Counted from the first letter of the stretch, positions 1 through 11,691 are shown. The stretch is 40,625 nucleotides of DNA from Tissierellia bacterium (GCA_012728725.1 JAAYEM010000056.1:1-40625); one strand, 5' to 3'. Program-made: numbers and translations. The notes: a model not told the origin generated them from the letters alone.

Positions 1-140
1 AGATGGTAATGCCAGGAGACAATGCTAAGTTTACAATTGAGCTAATCACTCCAATAGCCATGGAAGAAGGACTAAGATTTGCTATTCGTGAAGGTGGAAG
101 AACAGTAGGTGCTGGTGTTGTTACTAAAATTTTAGGATAA
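1..140 (+). CDS. tuf: Elongation factor Tu, C-terminal end (partial)
   Basis: Only the last 46 codons are in the window; the gene runs off the left edge in the frame starting at position 3. The visible residues ([10 protein letters not shown], then [15 protein letters not shown], ending VTKILG) are the conserved end of EF-Tu domain III. EF-Tu delivers aminoacyl-tRNA to the ribosome as a GTP complex. Its position just before the S10 operon is the usual str-S10 arrangement of bacteria. A hairpin follows 11 bases after the stop, so tuf probably ends the preceding transcript, with possible read-through. Confidence 0.97.
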   Translation, partial: MVMPGDNAKFTIELITPIAMEEGLRFAIREGGRTVGAGVVTKILG

Positions 141-151
141 AATTCAAAGGC

Positions 152-182
152 AAAAGAAGGGGACTTTAGGCCTCCTTCTTTT
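152..182 (+). terminator. Hairpin terminator after tuf
   Basis: A 9-bp stem, AAAAGAAGG (152-160) with CCTTCTTTT (174-182), closes a 13-base loop. The T-rich end of the stem is the only U tract, so termination may be incomplete. Confidence 0.65.
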
Positions 183-237
183 GATATATCCATGAATAAA
201 AAAGGTAGAAAAAAATCTAAAATAGTATAAAAAAGAC

Positions 238-264
238 TTGAGTTTTTCTGCATTTTGCTATAAA
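238..264 (+). promoter_or_regulatory. Possible sigma-A promoter for the S10 operon
   Basis: TTGAGT (238-243) and TATAAA (259-264) lie 15 bases apart; TAAACT (261-266) at 17 bases is an alternative -10. Spacing and match are mediocre. The position after the tuf hairpin and before the long structured leader suits a promoter for rpsJ onward. Read-through from tuf could also drive the operon. Confidence 0.4.
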
Positions 265-304
265 CTATAGTAGTGTCCATTTAGACATTGCGATGATACA
301 AAAG

Positions 305-406
305 GTTGCCCCGCACTCAATCCAATAAATAAATATAAGCGTAAAATACTTCTCAATCCTTTGCAAGCTACATTTAACCACTTTGTTTATTGGATTGAGT
401 GCGGGG
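305..406 (+). promoter_or_regulatory. Long perfect hairpin in the S10 operon leader
   Basis: The arm at 309-329 is the exact reverse complement of 386-406 (21 bp). One G-U pair (330/385) and three more pairs (331-333/382-384) extend it to 25 bp around a loop of about 48 bases. The stem top is GC-rich (CCCCGC/GCGGGG) and is followed at 411-415 by TTTTT. It lies about 175 bases before rpsJ. It could be a transcription attenuator, an RNase III processing site or a small repeat element; the sequence does not decide. Confidence 0.75.
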
Positions 407-446
407 GGAATTTTTGTGGAGTATGTCCGGTTACAAATCGGGCGAC

Positions 447-564
447 TGGAATTGTCACATATGGCTAGTAGGGCTAAGGCCATTTATATAAAAAAACATT
501 ACAACACACCCGGAAGTGTGTATCGGCAATTCCATGTCGCATGTAAAATATAAAAGCATGCGAT
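447..564 (+). promoter_or_regulatory. Further folded leader up to the rpsJ ribosome binding site
   Basis: Three nested or successive pairings are visible. GGAATTGTC (448-456) pairs with GGCAATTCC (525-533) with one G-U. Inside it ACACAC (504-509) pairs with GTGTGT (516-521). TCGCATG (537-543) pairs with CATGCGA (557-563), ending just before the Shine-Dalgarno AGAAGGAGGG. The 141-580 gap therefore holds a structured untranslated leader rather than a gene. Confidence 0.5.
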
Positions 565-580
565 AGAAGGAGGGAATTAA

Positions 581-898
581 ATGTCAAACAAAGGTAAACA
601 AAAAATTAGGATTAGATTGAAGGCTTATGATCATGAGCTGTTAGATGCATCGGCTCAAAAGATTGTGGAAACTGCAAAGAGGACTGGGGCAGATGTATCT
701 GGGCCAGTACCATTGCCAACAGAAAGAGAAGTAATTACAATCTTAAGAGCAGTTCATAAGTACAAGGACTCCAGAGAGCAATTTGAACAAAGGACTCACA
801 AGAGATTAATTGACATACTTAATCCAAATCAAAAAACAGTAGATTCACTTATGAAATTGAATTTACCTGCTGGTGTTGATATTGAGTTAAAACTATAA
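581..898 (+). CDS. rpsJ: 30S ribosomal protein S10 (NusE)
   Basis: S10 binds 16S rRNA in the 30S head and, as NusE, also joins antitermination complexes with NusB. The 105-residue product is slightly longer than the usual 102-103. It carries the family pattern [20 protein letters not shown] at about residues 10-29 and then SGPVPLPTE. The ATG follows AGAAGGAGGG with ideal spacing. It opens the S10 operon after a long structured leader. A small hairpin (911-925, ATTACC/GGTAAT) separates it from rplC. Confidence 0.98.
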   Translation: MSNKGKQKIRIRLKAYDHELLDASAQKIVETAKRTGADVSGPVPLPTEREVITILRAVHKYKDSREQFEQRTHKRLIDILNPNQKTVDSLMKLNLPAGVDIELKL

Positions 899-954
899 TT
901 TCTTAGAATGATTACCAAAGGTAATCCGCTGTAAGATAATAGGAGGTGTAGAAG

Positions 955-1584
955 GTGAAAAATATTTTAGGCAAAAAAATTGGAATGACCCAAATATTCA
1001 ATGAAGATGGAGATATTATTCCTGTAACAGTAGTAGAAGCAGGACCAGTAAAGGTTATCCAAAAGAAAACTGTTGAAAGTGATGGATACAATGCAATCCA
1101 AGTTGGTTTTCAGGATGTAAAGGAAAGAAGAGTTAACAAGCCATTAAAAGGCCATTTTGATAAAGCAGGAGTGGAATACAAAAGACATTTAAAAGAATTC
1201 ACTGTAGACAATATAGATGAATTTGAAGTTGGCGATGAAATCAAAGTAGATATATTTGAGGCAGGAGATAAGGTTGATGTTACAGGAATATCTAAAGGTA
1301 AAGGAACTCAAGGCCCTATAAAGAGGCATAATTTTTCTAGGGGACCAGAAAGCCATGGTTCAAAATACCATAGAGGTGGAGGAGCAAGAGCTGCGGCTGC
1401 TTATCCAGGTAGGGTATTTAAGGGCAGTAAAGGCGCTGGCAGAATGGGTAATGAAAGGGTTACTGTTCAAAACCTTGAGGTAGTAAGGGTGGATGCAGAC
1501 AGAAACCTATTGCTCATTAAAGGTGCTGTTCCAGGGCCAAAAGGTGGCTTATTAATAATAAAGGAAACTGTTAAAAAGAAGTAA
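955..1584 (+). CDS. rplC: 50S ribosomal protein L3
   Basis: L3 is an early-assembling 50S protein whose long internal loop reaches the peptidyl transferase centre. The 209-residue protein starts [11 protein letters not shown] and has the glycine/histidine-rich loop [20 protein letters not shown] around residues 120-140, both diagnostic. It starts with GTG, chosen because AGGAGGTG lies six bases upstream and the family N-terminus begins exactly there. No irregularity seen. Confidence 0.98.
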   Translation: MKNILGKKIGMTQIFNEDGDIIPVTVVEAGPVKVIQKKTVESDGYNAIQVGFQDVKERRVNKPLKGHFDKAGVEYKRHLKEFTVDNIDEFEVGDEIKVDIFEAGDKVDVTGISKGKGTQGPIKRHNFSRGPESHGSKYHRGGGARAAAAYPGRVFKGSKGAGRMGNERVTVQNLEVVRVDADRNLLLIKGAVPGPKGGLLIIKETVKKK

Positions 1585-1609
1585 GGAATGGTAGAAAGGA
1601 GGATATGGC

Positions 1610-2233
1610 ATGCCTAAAGTTAATGTTTACAATACATTAGGTGAACAGGTAGGAGAGATAGAGTTAAGGGAAGATGTATTCGGCGTTGAAATAAATCAAC
1701 ATGTGCTTTATGAAGCAGTAAAAAATCATCTTGCTAATAGAAGACAAGGAACTCAATCAGCTAAAACGAGAGCTGAAGTAAGAGGTGGAGGAAGAAAGCC
1801 TTGGAGACAAAAAGGTACAGGTAGAGCACGTCATGGAAGCATAAGGGCACCCCAATGGGTAGGCGGTGGAGTTGTTTTTGCACCAAAGCCAAGGGATTAT
1901 AGTTATAAGCTTCCTAAAAAGATAAAAAGACTGGCGATGAAATCAGCACTAAGCTCCAAGGTGGCCAACAATGAAATAATAGTATTAGAAGAATTAAGTT
2001 TAGATCAGCCTAAGACTAAAGAGATGGTGAATATACTATCCAATATTAAAGCTGGCAAGAAGGCCCTTATAGTAATGGATGAAAAGGATGTTAATGTAAT
2101 AAAGTCTGCTAGGAATATACCTAATGTACAGACTACACTTGTTAACACTTTAAACGTTTATGATATATTGAATCACGACTCCTTTATCATAACTAAGGAT
2201 GCGGTGAGAAAAGTGGAGGAGGTGTATGCATAA
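1610..2233 (+). CDS. rplD: 50S ribosomal protein L4
   Basis: L4 lines the peptide exit tunnel through an extended loop, visible here as [20 protein letters not shown] and the following RAPQWVGGG (about residues 59-87). Length is 207 residues, normal for the family. In Escherichia coli L4 represses its own operon through the S10 leader. Whether the unusual leader upstream here has a similar role is unknown. The stop codon TAA shares its last base with the rplW start. Confidence 0.98.
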   Translation: MPKVNVYNTLGEQVGEIELREDVFGVEINQHVLYEAVKNHLANRRQGTQSAKTRAEVRGGGRKPWRQKGTGRARHGSIRAPQWVGGGVVFAPKPRDYSYKLPKKIKRLAMKSALSSKVANNEIIVLEELSLDQPKTKEMVNILSNIKAGKKALIVMDEKDVNVIKSARNIPNVQTTLVNTLNVYDILNHDSFIITKDAVRKVEEVYA

Positions 2234-2526
2234 TGCGTGATCCACACGATATCATCATTAAGCCCATAATTACAGAAGATACTATGGATAAGATGGCAGA
2301 AAGAAAGTACACTTTTCAGGTGGATAGAAGGGCTAATAAATCGGAAATCAAAAAAGCCATAGAGAAGATATTTGGCGTTAAGGTTAAAAAGGTTAATACC
2401 ATAAACATGCAGGGGAAAGAAAAGAGAATGGGAATACATGTAGGCAGAAGGCCAAATTGGAAGAAAGCAATAGTAACTTTAACCGAAGACTCAAAAGGAA
2501 TAGAATTCTTTGAAGGTATGCAATAA
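2233..2526 (+). CDS. rplW: 50S ribosomal protein L23
   Basis: L23 sits at the tunnel exit and docks trigger factor and signal recognition particle. The 97-residue protein has the N-terminal pattern [20 protein letters not shown] and the conserved segment [10 protein letters not shown]. The start overlaps the rplD stop (TAATG), suggesting translational coupling; the Shine-Dalgarno GGAGG lies inside the end of rplD. Confidence 0.98.
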   Translation: MRDPHDIIIKPIITEDTMDKMAERKYTFQVDRRANKSEIKKAIEKIFGVKVKKVNTINMQGKEKRMGIHVGRRPNWKKAIVTLTEDSKGIEFFEGMQ

Positions 2527-2551
2527 GTTTGAGTAAAAGGAGGGAACGATA

Positions 2552-3379
2552 ATGAGTATTAAAAAATACAAAGCAACTTCCCCAGGAATCCGTCAAATGT
2601 CTGTTTCTACATTTGAAGAGATTACAAAAAAAGAACCAGAAAAATCATTGGTGGTTAGCTTAAAGAAAACAGGTGGAAGAAACTCTCAGGGAAGGATTAC
2701 TGCACGTCATAGAGGTGGCGGTGTAAAGAGGAAGTACAGGATAATCGATTTCAAAAGAGATAAAGACGGAATACCAGGAAAAGTTGCTGCTATAGAATAT
2801 GATCCAAATAGGACTGCAAATATTGCTCTTATTCATTATGCTGATGGTGAAAAGAGATATATATTGGCTCCAAACAAATTAAAAGTTGGGGATGTAATTG
2901 AATCTGGACCAGATGCGGATATAAAGATAGGAAATGCTTTACCCCTTAGAAATATACCTGTAGGTACTACAGTTCACAATATAGAACTTAAACCTGGCAA
3001 AGGTGGCCAACTGGTTAGATCTGCTGGTTCATCAGCTCAACTAATGGGTAAGGAAGGCAAATATGCTCAGCTTAGACTTCCATCAGGAGAATTTAGACTT
3101 GTACTATTAGATTGCCGTGCAACCATAGGTCAGGTTGGAAATATTGAACATGAAAACTTAACCTTGGGTAAGGCAGGTAAGAGTAGACATTTAGGCAGAA
3201 GACCTCATGTTAGAGGTAGTGCCATGAACCCTGTAGATCACCCACATGGTGGTGGGGAAGGAAGAGCACCTATCGGTATGCCATCTCCGATGACTCCATG
3301 GGGCAAACCAACCTTAGGATATAAGACAAGGTCTAAGAATAAGGAATCGGACAAATACATTATAAGAAGAAGAAAGTAG
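2552..3379 (+). CDS. rplB: 50S ribosomal protein L2
   Basis: L2 is a primary 23S rRNA binder needed for subunit association and peptidyl transfer. The 275-residue product contains the near-invariant loop [17 protein letters not shown] near residues 225-241, including the histidine linked to peptidyl-transferase activity. The N-terminal [10 protein letters not shown] and [15 protein letters not shown] segments are also canonical. An AAAGGAGGG site precedes the ATG. Confidence 0.99.
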   Translation: MSIKKYKATSPGIRQMSVSTFEEITKKEPEKSLVVSLKKTGGRNSQGRITARHRGGGVKRKYRIIDFKRDKDGIPGKVAAIEYDPNRTANIALIHYADGEKRYILAPNKLKVGDVIESGPDADIKIGNALPLRNIPVGTTVHNIELKPGKGGQLVRSAGSSAQLMGKEGKYAQLRLPSGEFRLVLLDCRATIGQVGNIEHENLTLGKAGKSRHLGRRPHVRGSAMNPVDHPHGGGEGRAPIGMPSPMTPWGKPTLGYKTRSKNKESDKYIIRRRK

Positions 3380-3409
3380 CAATATGTTAATCTGAAAGGA
3401 GGAATAATA

Positions 3410-3694
3410 ATGGGTAGATCTCTGAAGAAGGGTCCATTTTGTGATCATCATCTTCTTAAAAAAATTGAAGAGTTGAATAAGAAGAACGAAAAAAAGGTTA
3501 TTAAGACTTGGTCACGCCGTTCTACTATATTTCCACAAATGGTAGGCCATACTATAGCAGTTCATGATGGAAGAAAGCATGTACCTGTATATATTACTGA
3601 AGACATGGTAGGCCACAAACTTGGTGAATTTGTACCTACTAGAACGTTTAGAGGCCATGGTGATAAGACTGAAAGGTCAACGGCACTGAAATAG
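3410..3694 (+). CDS. rpsS: 30S ribosomal protein S19
   Basis: S19 lies in the 30S head near the A-site finger of 23S rRNA. The 94-residue protein begins GRSLKKGPF and contains [19 protein letters not shown] and [14 protein letters not shown], all family hallmarks. A strong AAAGGAGG site precedes the ATG, and it keeps the universal rplB-rpsS-rplV order. Confidence 0.98.
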   Translation: MGRSLKKGPFCDHHLLKKIEELNKKNEKKVIKTWSRRSTIFPQMVGHTIAVHDGRKHVPVYITEDMVGHKLGEFVPTRTFRGHGDKTERSTALK

Positions 3695-3715
3695 AGGACA
3701 AAGGAGGGAATCTGA

Positions 3716-4051
3716 ATGGAAGCTAGGGCTATAGCTAAATATATACGAATTTCGCCTTTAAAGGTAAGATTCATATGCGATGAAATAAGAGGTAAGCAAG
3801 TAGATGAAGCTTTAACAATCCTTAGGTTTACTCCTAAGAAGGGCGCAAGAATACTTGAAAAGGTTTTGAATTCGGCTATTGCTAATGCGGAAAACAATTT
3901 TAATATGGATAGGGATAAATTATACGTAGCAGATGCCTATGCCAATGATGGTCCAAGACTAAAAAGATGGAGGCCAAAGGCAAGGGGAATGGCTTATCCA
4001 ATACTAAAAAGGACTAGTCATATAGGTGTTGTAGTTAAGGAAAGAGAGTAG
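3716..4051 (+). CDS. rplV: 50S ribosomal protein L22
   Basis: L22 lines the exit tunnel; its beta-hairpin tip is where macrolide-resistance changes occur. The 111-residue product shows the family helix [19 protein letters not shown] and the hairpin region [19 protein letters not shown]. Its ATG follows AAAGGAGGG. No unusual insertion is seen in the hairpin. Confidence 0.98.
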   Translation: MEARAIAKYIRISPLKVRFICDEIRGKQVDEALTILRFTPKKGARILEKVLNSAIANAENNFNMDRDKLYVADAYANDGPRLKRWRPKARGMAYPILKRTSHIGVVVKERE

Positions 4052-4068
4052 AAAAGGAGGGATAGTTA

Positions 4069-4746
4069 ATGGGTCAAAAGGTTAACCCACATGGATTAAG
4101 AGTCGGGATAATTAAGGATTGGGATTCAAAATGGTATGCGGACAAGAAGAACTTCCATGAGTTTTTAATAGAAGATTATAAGATCCGTAAATATATCAAG
4201 GATAATATGTTTATAGCTGGAATTTCAAAAATTGAGATAGAAAGAGCTGCCAACAGGGTTAAGGTTTCAGTTTATACGGCTAAACCTGGCATGGTTATTG
4301 GTAGGGGCGGTTCTGGTGTAGAAAGTTTAAGGAAGGAATTAGAAAAACTTACCAAGAAAAATGTAATCATTAATGTAGAGGAAATAAAGGTGCCAGAATT
4401 GGATGCCCAATTGGTGGCAGAAAATATTGCTGCACAACTTGAAAGAAGGGTTTCCTTTAGAAGGGCAATGAAGCAAGCAATTCAAAGGACTATGAGAGCA
4501 GGCGCAGAAGGAATTAAGACTGCTGTATCTGGTAGACTTGGTGGAGCAGATATGGCAAGGACTGAAGGCTATAGTGAAGGTACAATACCTCTTCAAACTT
4601 TAAGAGCAGATATAGATTATGGATTTGCTGAAGCAGATACTACCTATGGAAAATTAGGAGTAAAGGTATGGATATATAAGGGAGAAATTCTTCCTACTAA
4701 AAAAGTAGAAGAAGATCAGAATGAAAAGGAAGAGGAAAAAAAGTAG
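4069..4746 (+). CDS. rpsC: 30S ribosomal protein S3
   Basis: S3 forms part of the mRNA entry channel and helicase site. The 225-residue protein has the start [13 protein letters not shown], a type II KH domain with the [10 protein letters not shown] loop (about residues 76-85), and the C-terminal [18 protein letters not shown] segment. The last 15 residues form a highly charged Asp/Glu/Lys tail, a variable region in this family. Confidence 0.98.
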   Translation: MGQKVNPHGLRVGIIKDWDSKWYADKKNFHEFLIEDYKIRKYIKDNMFIAGISKIEIERAANRVKVSVYTAKPGMVIGRGGSGVESLRKELEKLTKKNVIINVEEIKVPELDAQLVAENIAAQLERRVSFRRAMKQAIQRTMRAGAEGIKTAVSGRLGGADMARTEGYSEGTIPLQTLRADIDYGFAEADTTYGKLGVKVWIYKGEILPTKKVEEDQNEKEEEKK

Positions 4747-4779
4747 ATATTAAAGATCTGTAGGAAGGAGGAAGGTAAA

Positions 4780-5223
4780 ATGTTAATGCCTAAAAGAGTA
4801 AAATATCGTAGAGTTCATAGAGGAAGAATGAAAGGGAATGCAACCAGAGGAAATAAGATTACCTATGGTGAGTATGGACTGCAAGCCCTTGAACCAGCAT
4901 GGATAACTTCTAATCAAATAGAGGCAGCTAGACGTGCTATGACCAGATCTGTTAGAAGAGGCGGTAATATTTGGATAAAGGTATTTCCAGACAAACCAAT
5001 TACCGAAAAGCCAGCTGAAACACGTATGGGTGCAGGTAAAGGATCCCCAGAATATTGGGTAGCAGTAGTAAAACCAGGAAGAATATTATTCGAAATGAGT
5101 GGGGTATCAGAAGAAGTAGCAAGAGAAGCTATGAGATTGGCAGCACACAAATTACCTATAAAAACCAAATTTGTCACTCGTGACGATGGAGATGAAAAGG
5201 GTGGTGAATCTAATGAAGGCTAA
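4780..5223 (+). CDS. rplP: 50S ribosomal protein L16
   Basis: L16 helps position tRNA in the A site and is a late 50S assembly protein. It has 147 residues with the standard N-terminus [19 protein letters not shown] and the conserved [20 protein letters not shown]. The first ATG is kept because the MLMP start is typical of Firmicutes L16 and follows GAAGGAGG. Its 3' end overlaps rpmC by 11 bases. Confidence 0.98.
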   Translation: MLMPKRVKYRRVHRGRMKGNATRGNKITYGEYGLQALEPAWITSNQIEAARRAMTRSVRRGGNIWIKVFPDKPITEKPAETRMGAGKGSPEYWVAVVKPGRILFEMSGVSEEVAREAMRLAAHKLPIKTKFVTRDDGDEKGGESNEG

Positions 5224-5419
5224 AGAAATCCGCCAAATGACAGACCAGCAATTGAATGAAAAATTAAAAGAGTTAAAGAGCGAATTATTCAACTTAAGAT
5301 TTCAACTGGCTACAGGTCAATTGGATAATCCTATGAGAATTAAAGCTGTTAGAAAAGATATTGCCCGTATAAAAACCATTGTTAGAGAAAGAGAATTAGG
5401 TATAGGAAAGGAGGTATAA
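5213..5419 (+). CDS. rpmC: 50S ribosomal protein L29
   Basis: L29 is a small helical protein next to L23 at the tunnel exit. I start it at 5213, giving 68 residues beginning [20 protein letters not shown], rather than at an in-frame ATG 14 codons upstream. The shorter form matches the family length and has a GGTGGTG-type site inside rplP. It overlaps rplP by 11 bases, implying coupled translation. The core [15 protein letters not shown] is diagnostic. Confidence 0.97.
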   Translation: MKAKEIRQMTDQQLNEKLKELKSELFNLRFQLATGQLDNPMRIKAVRKDIARIKTIVRERELGIGKEV

Positions 5420-5426
5420 CCTCATT

Positions 5427-5681
5427 ATGGAAAGAGGAAATCGTAAAGTTAGAATAGGTCATGTTGTTAGCGATAAAATGGATAAGACGGTGGTAGTTGC
5501 CGTTGAAACCTTTGTAACTCACCCTATATATAAGAAGCAAATTAAAAGAACTACAAAATTCAAGGCTCACGATGAAAACAATGAATGTAGAGTTGGAGAT
5601 TTAGTAAGAATTATGGAGACTAGGCCATTAAGTAAGGAAAAACGTTGGAGAGTCGTAAATATAATTGAAAGAGCAAAATAG
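5427..5681 (+). CDS. rpsQ: 30S ribosomal protein S17
   Basis: S17 is an OB-fold primary 16S rRNA binder. The 84-residue protein contains [17 protein letters not shown] and the basic segment [19 protein letters not shown], followed by [18 protein letters not shown]. The ATG is seven bases after the rpmC stop, with AAAGGAGG overlapping the end of rpmC. Confidence 0.98.
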   Translation: MERGNRKVRIGHVVSDKMDKTVVVAVETFVTHPIYKKQIKRTTKFKAHDENNECRVGDLVRIMETRPLSKEKRWRVVNIIERAK

Positions 5682-5710
5682 TCCTTATGCCTGGAAAGGA
5701 GGTATACTAA

Positions 5711-6076
5711 ATGATTCAAACTGAAAGCAGAATAAAAGTTGCAGATAATTCAGGTGCAAGAGAATTATTGGTTATTAGGGTATTAGGAGGTACCAATAAA
5801 AAGTATGCCAATATAGGGGATGTTGTCGTTTGTTCTGTTAAATCTGCAGTTCCTGGCGGTGTTGTTAAGAAGGGACAAATAATTAAAGCTGTAGTAGTAA
5901 GGACAAAACATGGTGTGCGTAGAAATGATGGCTCCTATATTAAGTTTGATGATAATGCAGCTGTTATTATTAAGGACGACAACAATCCTGTAGGAACTCG
6001 TATATTTGGCCCTGTAACAAGGGAGTTGAGAGGAAACTTCATGAAGATAATATCCTTAGCACCGGAAGTACTATAA
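5711..6076 (+). CDS. rplN: 50S ribosomal protein L14
   Basis: L14 sits at the subunit interface contacting helix 44 and is a target of the silencing factor RsfS. The 121-residue product begins [20 protein letters not shown] and has the conserved [20 protein letters not shown] and [13 protein letters not shown] segments. Length is one residue short of the commonest form. It opens the spc segment of the block, after AAAGGAGGT. Confidence 0.98.
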   Translation: MIQTESRIKVADNSGARELLVIRVLGGTNKKYANIGDVVVCSVKSAVPGGVVKKGQIIKAVVVRTKHGVRRNDGSYIKFDDNAAVIIKDDNNPVGTRIFGPVTRELRGNFMKIISLAPEVL

Positions 6077-6090
6077 GGGAGGTGTAAAGC

Positions 6091-6405
6091 ATGCATGTAA
6101 AAAGAGGAGACACTGTAATAGTCATTTCTGGAAAAGATAAAGGTAAAAAGGGAAAGATACTAAAGGTGTTACCTAAAGAAAACAAAGTGATTGTTGAAGG
6201 AATAAATATGGTTACTAAGCATATGAAGGCCCGTGGCCCCAATCAACCAGGTGGAATAATCCGTACCGAAGGGGCTATATATGCATCAAAAGTTATGTAC
6301 TATTGTGAAAAGGACAAAAAAGGAGTTAGGGTAGGCCGTAAATTATTGGAAGATGGTAAAAAGGTTAGAGTATGTAAAAAATGCGGAGAAATACTAGACA
6401 AATAA
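6091..6405 (+). CDS. rplX: 50S ribosomal protein L24
   Basis: L24 initiates 50S assembly. The 104-residue protein carries an N-terminal KOW motif, KRGDTVIVISGKDKGKKGKI, and the GGIIRTEGAI turn. Near the C-terminus are a cysteine (YYC) and a CKKC pair, a pattern seen in many Firmicutes L24 proteins that may or may not bind metal. GGGAGGTG precedes the ATG. Confidence 0.97.
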   Translation: MHVKRGDTVIVISGKDKGKKGKILKVLPKENKVIVEGINMVTKHMKARGPNQPGGIIRTEGAIYASKVMYYCEKDKKGVRVGRKLLEDGKKVRVCKKCGEILDK

Positions 6406-6431
6406 GGTGTTACTGAAAGGAGGTAATAGGA

Positions 6432-6974
6432 ATGGCTTCCAGATTGAAAGAAAAATACCAAAACGAAGTTGTACCTGCTTTGATGGAAAGGTTTCAGTAT
6501 AAAAATATAATGGAGGTTCCAAGGCTTGAAAAGATAGTGTTAAATATGGGGGTAGGAGAGGCTAAAGACAACCCAAAGGCATTGGAATCTGCTGTTAATG
6601 AACTAGCACTAATATCAGGCCAAAAACCTGTTGTTACTAAGGCAAAAAAATCAATTGCAAATTTCAAATTACGTCAAGGAATGAAGGTAGGAGCAAAGGT
6701 AACTCTTAGAGGAGATAGAATGTATGACTTTTTAGATAAATTGATGAACATTTCCCTACCAAGGGTTAGGGACTTTAGAGGAGTAAGTAGTTCCTCATTT
6801 GATGGAAGAGGAAATTATGCATTAGGAATAAGGGAACAATTAATATTCCCTGAAATCGATTATGATATGGTAGACAGCATTAGAGGATTGGATATAGTAA
6901 TAGTTACAACTGCTAAGACAGACGAAGAAGCCAAAGCATTTTTGGAACTAATGGGAATGCCCTTTAGAAAATAG
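6432..6974 (+). CDS. rplE: 50S ribosomal protein L5
   Basis: L5 binds 5S rRNA with L18 and contacts P-site tRNA. The 180-residue product has the start [17 protein letters not shown], the [19 protein letters not shown] helix, and the C-terminal [20 protein letters not shown] segment. All are canonical. AAAGGAGGT lies upstream of the ATG. Confidence 0.98.
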   Translation: MASRLKEKYQNEVVPALMERFQYKNIMEVPRLEKIVLNMGVGEAKDNPKALESAVNELALISGQKPVVTKAKKSIANFKLRQGMKVGAKVTLRGDRMYDFLDKLMNISLPRVRDFRGVSSSSFDGRGNYALGIREQLIFPEIDYDMVDSIRGLDIVIVTTAKTDEEAKAFLELMGMPFRK

Positions 6975-6992
6975 ATAAGGAGGGAGAGTAAT

Positions 6993-7178
6993 TTGGCAAA
7001 AAAATCCATGATTGTAAAGCAAAAAAGAAAGCCAAAGTTTAGCACAAGACAATATAACAGGTGCAATATATGCGGAAGACCTCATGCATATTTAAGAAAG
7101 TATGGAGTATGTCGTATTTGTTTCAGAGAATTAGCTTATAAGGGCCAAATCCCTGGAGTTAGAAAAGCAAGTTGGTAG
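6993..7178 (+). CDS. rpsN: 30S ribosomal protein S14, zinc type
   Basis: S14 is in the 30S head near S3 and S10. This is the short zinc-binding form (61 residues) with C24, C27, C40 and C43 arranged as CNIC and CRIC. A TTG start is used; AAGGAGGGAG lies upstream, and the family start MAKKSMI coincides with it. Many Firmicutes carry a second, zinc-free paralogue used under zinc starvation; none is in this window. Confidence 0.97.
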   Translation: MAKKSMIVKQKRKPKFSTRQYNRCNICGRPHAYLRKYGVCRICFRELAYKGQIPGVRKASW

Positions 7179-7208
7179 TATTAAGGTTATGAAAGGAGGT
7201 AGCTAAAT

Positions 7209-7604
7209 ATGATGACTGACCCAATTGCTGATATGTTAACAAGAATAAGGAATGGAAACAATGCTAAACACAGCACAGTGGATATTCCTGCCTCGAATAT
7301 AAAGAAGGAAATAGCTAGAATATTACTGGAAGAAGGATTTATTAAGGGCTATGATGTAATAGATGACGGAAAACAAGGGATTATTAGAGTGGAATTAAAG
7401 TACGGTAAGTATAATGAAAAAGTAATTAGTGGAATAAAAAGAATTTCAAAACCTGGTTTAAGAGTGTATGTTAAGAGCGATGAAATACCCAGAGTACTAG
7501 GTGGACTTGGAATAGCAATCCTTTCAACATCAAAGGGAATAATGACTGATAAGGAAGCAAGAAAAGAAGGTATAGGTGGAGAAGTTGTTTGTTACGTATG
7601 GTAA
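7209..7604 (+). CDS. rpsH: 30S ribosomal protein S8
   Basis: S8 is a primary 16S rRNA binder in the platform; in Escherichia coli it represses the spc operon. The 131-residue protein begins [17 protein letters not shown] and ends GGEVVCYVW, the typical S8 end motif. Two adjacent ATG codons (7209, 7212) are possible starts; the first has the better spacing from AAAGGAGGT. Confidence 0.98.
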   Translation: MMTDPIADMLTRIRNGNNAKHSTVDIPASNIKKEIARILLEEGFIKGYDVIDDGKQGIIRVELKYGKYNEKVISGIKRISKPGLRVYVKSDEIPRVLGGLGIAILSTSKGIMTDKEARKEGIGGEVVCYVW

Positions 7605-7638
7605 TAAGGCTTAATCTACAGGAATAGGAGGTGCACTT

Positions 7639-8178
7639 ATGTCAAGAATAGGACTGAAACCAATAGATATCCCAAGTGGAGTTGAAATTAAAATTGATGA
7701 TAAAAACTTTGTAGAAATAAAGGGACCAAAGGGTGCAATTGGACAACAATTGAGTCCAGAGATGGAAATAAAGATAGAAGAAAACCAAATACTTGTTAAT
7801 CGTCCAAGTGAAAATAAAAGACATAAATCATTACATGGATTAACAAGGACCTTGATTGCAAACATGATTGAAGGTGTAACTAAGGGTTATGAAAAAAAAT
7901 TAGAGATTCATGGCACTGGATATAGGGCTCAAAAACAAGGGAAAAAGCTGATTTTAAATCTAGGCTTTTCTCATCCAATAGAGTTGGAAGATCCAGAAGG
8001 AATTGAAGTAGAGGTACCTGCAGCAAATCAAATAATTGTCAAAGGCATAGACAAACAAAAGGTTGGCAATTATGCGGCCGTTATTAGAGATTTTAGAAAG
8101 CCAGAGCCTTACAAAGGCAAGGGAATTAGATATGCTGATGAGGTTATAAGGCGTAAAGTTGGAAAGACAGGTAATTAG
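7639..8178 (+). CDS. rplF: 50S ribosomal protein L6
   Basis: L6 lies near the sarcin-ricin loop where translation factors bind. The 179-residue product shows two repeated alpha/beta domains, the start [17 protein letters not shown], and the C-terminal signature [21 protein letters not shown] precedes the ATG. Confidence 0.98.
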   Translation: MSRIGLKPIDIPSGVEIKIDDKNFVEIKGPKGAIGQQLSPEMEIKIEENQILVNRPSENKRHKSLHGLTRTLIANMIEGVTKGYEKKLEIHGTGYRAQKQGKKLILNLGFSHPIELEDPEGIEVEVPAANQIIVKGIDKQKVGNYAAVIRDFRKPEPYKGKGIRYADEVIRRKVGKTGN

Positions 8179-8194
8179 AAAGGAGTGAACAGGA

Positions 8195-8563
8195 TTGCTA
8201 AAAAAAGAAAGTAGAAATGAATTGAGAAAAAAGAGACACATAAGGGTTAGAAAGAAAGTATTTGGAACTCCTGAAAGACCAAGAATAAATGTATACAGAA
8301 GCAACAGCCATATATATGCTCAGATTATAGACGATGTAGCCGGCCATACATTAGTATCAGCTTCAACTTTGGATAAAGAGTTAAGGGATAAGTTATCCTC
8401 AACTTGCAATAAAGAAGCAGCTAGACTGGTAGGTCAACTAGTGGGCAAAAGGGCTCTAGAAAAAGGAATTAAGAAGGCGGTATTCGATAGAAGTGGTTAT
8501 ATATACCATGGACGTATTAAGGAACTTGCTGAAGGGGCCCGTGAAGCTGGACTAGAATTTTAA
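8195..8563 (+). CDS. rplR: 50S ribosomal protein L18
   Basis: L18 binds 5S rRNA together with L5. The 122-residue protein has the N-terminal [19 protein letters not shown], then [20 protein letters not shown] and the C-terminal [20 protein letters not shown], which define the family. It begins with TTG nine bases after AAAGGAG. No ATG upstream fits. Confidence 0.97.
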   Translation: MLKKESRNELRKKRHIRVRKKVFGTPERPRINVYRSNSHIYAQIIDDVAGHTLVSASTLDKELRDKLSSTCNKEAARLVGQLVGKRALEKGIKKAVFDRSGYIYHGRIKELAEGAREAGLEF

Positions 8564-8580
8564 CAGAAGGAGGGGAATAA

Positions 8581-9087
8581 ATGGAACGTTCATATGTGGA
8601 TCCCAATGAATTAGATTTAAAAGAGAGAGTTGTTAGTATAAATCGTGTAGCCAAGGTTGTAAAAGGTGGTAGAAACTTTAGATTTTCTGCCCTGGTAGTT
8701 GTTGGAGATGAAAATGGTCATGTTGGTGTAGGGATGGCTAAAGCCCTAGAAGTACCTGAGGCTATTAGGAAGGCTATCCAAGATGCTAAAAAACATATAA
8801 TTCAAGTTCCTCTTGTAGGAACAACAATACCCCATGAAATAATAGGAGAGTATGGGGCAGGTAAGGTATTGCTTAAGCCATCTAAAGAGGGTACTGGAGT
8901 TATTGCAGGTGGTCCAGTACGTGCAGTGTGTGAGTTGGCTGGTATTAGAGATATAAGGACCAAATCCTTAGGATCCAACAATCCAAGAAACGTTGTTAAT
9001 GCCACAATGGAAGCTCTAAAGAGTTTAAAGAGGGCAGAAGAGGTTGCAAGATTGAGAGGAAAAACTGTAGAAGAAATTTTAGGTTAG
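8581..9087 (+). CDS. rpsE: 30S ribosomal protein S5
   Basis: S5 contributes to decoding accuracy and to the mRNA entry channel. The 168-residue product contains the N-terminal S5 domain with [20 protein letters not shown]-like sequence ([14 protein letters not shown] at about residues 20-33) and the C-terminal [19 protein letters not shown] segments. A strong GAAGGAGGGG site precedes the ATG. Confidence 0.97.
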   Translation: MERSYVDPNELDLKERVVSINRVAKVVKGGRNFRFSALVVVGDENGHVGVGMAKALEVPEAIRKAIQDAKKHIIQVPLVGTTIPHEIIGEYGAGKVLLKPSKEGTGVIAGGPVRAVCELAGIRDIRTKSLGSNNPRNVVNATMEALKSLKRAEEVARLRGKTVEEILG

Positions 9088-9099
9088 GAGGGGAGTATA

Positions 9100-9276
9100 G
9101 TGGCTAAGATAAAAATAAAGCTAGTTAGATCTGTCATTGGCAGACCGGAAAAACATAAAAGGACCATAGAGGCTCTTGGACTTAGAAAAATTGGCCAGGT
9201 AGTGGAAAAGGAAGATACTCCTCAAATTAGAGGTATGATAGCTAAGGTAGACTACATGGTTGAAGTAATAGAATAA
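9100..9276 (+). CDS. rpmD: 50S ribosomal protein L30
   Basis: A 58-residue gene read directly from the sequence between rpsE and rplO. It starts with GTG at 9100 after TTAGGAGGGGAG and gives [20 protein letters not shown], then [18 protein letters not shown], ending YMVEVIE. This is the short bacterial L30, a small 50S protein. The rpsE-rpmD-rplO order is standard. Confidence 0.97.
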   Translation: MAKIKIKLVRSVIGRPEKHKRTIEALGLRKIGQVVEKEDTPQIRGMIAKVDYMVEVIE

Positions 9277-9296
9277 TTATTGGAGGAGGTGTACCT

Positions 9297-9746
9297 ATGA
9301 AATTACACGAATTAAGACCACAAGCTGGAGGCGGAAGTAAAAAACCCAAAAGAGTAGGAAGAGGTATTGGCTCAGGCCACGGTAAAACTTCTGGAAGAGG
9401 GCATAAGGGTCAAAATGCAAGGTCTGGCGGCGGAGTAAGACCTGGATTTGAAGGAGGCCAAATGCCATTAATTAGAAGGCTACCTAAACGTGGTTTTACA
9501 AATATATTTGCCAAAGAATATGCCATTATTAATGTGGAAGATTTAAATAGATTTGAAGATAATACTGTTGTAACTCCAGAGCTTTTAATCGATGAAGGGT
9601 TAGTTAAAAGGGGCAAGGCAGTAGATGGCATAAAGATATTGGGCGATGGAGATATAAATAAAAAACTCACTGTAAAAGCTCACAAGTTCAGCAAAACAGC
9701 TGCTGAAAAAATTGAGGCTGCAGGAGGAAGGATAGAGGTGATATAG
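9297..9746 (+). CDS. rplO: 50S ribosomal protein L15
   Basis: L15 is a late-assembling 50S protein. The 149-residue product begins [19 protein letters not shown] and has the glycine-rich RNA-binding segment [20 protein letters not shown] (about residues 22-41), then [18 protein letters not shown]. The Shine-Dalgarno is GGAGGAGGTG. Its stop codon abuts the secY start with no gap. Confidence 0.98.
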   Translation: MKLHELRPQAGGGSKKPKRVGRGIGSGHGKTSGRGHKGQNARSGGGVRPGFEGGQMPLIRRLPKRGFTNIFAKEYAIINVEDLNRFEDNTVVTPELLIDEGLVKRGKAVDGIKILGDGDINKKLTVKAHKFSKTAAEKIEAAGGRIEVI

Positions 9747-11685
<1,939 letters not shown>

Positions 11686-11691
11686 TTTCAA

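Noticed and set aside
265-483. A 72-codon minus-strand reading frame across the S10 leader
   Set aside because: It spans the inverted repeat, resembles no protein I recognise, and lies antisense to a leader; chance is more likely.
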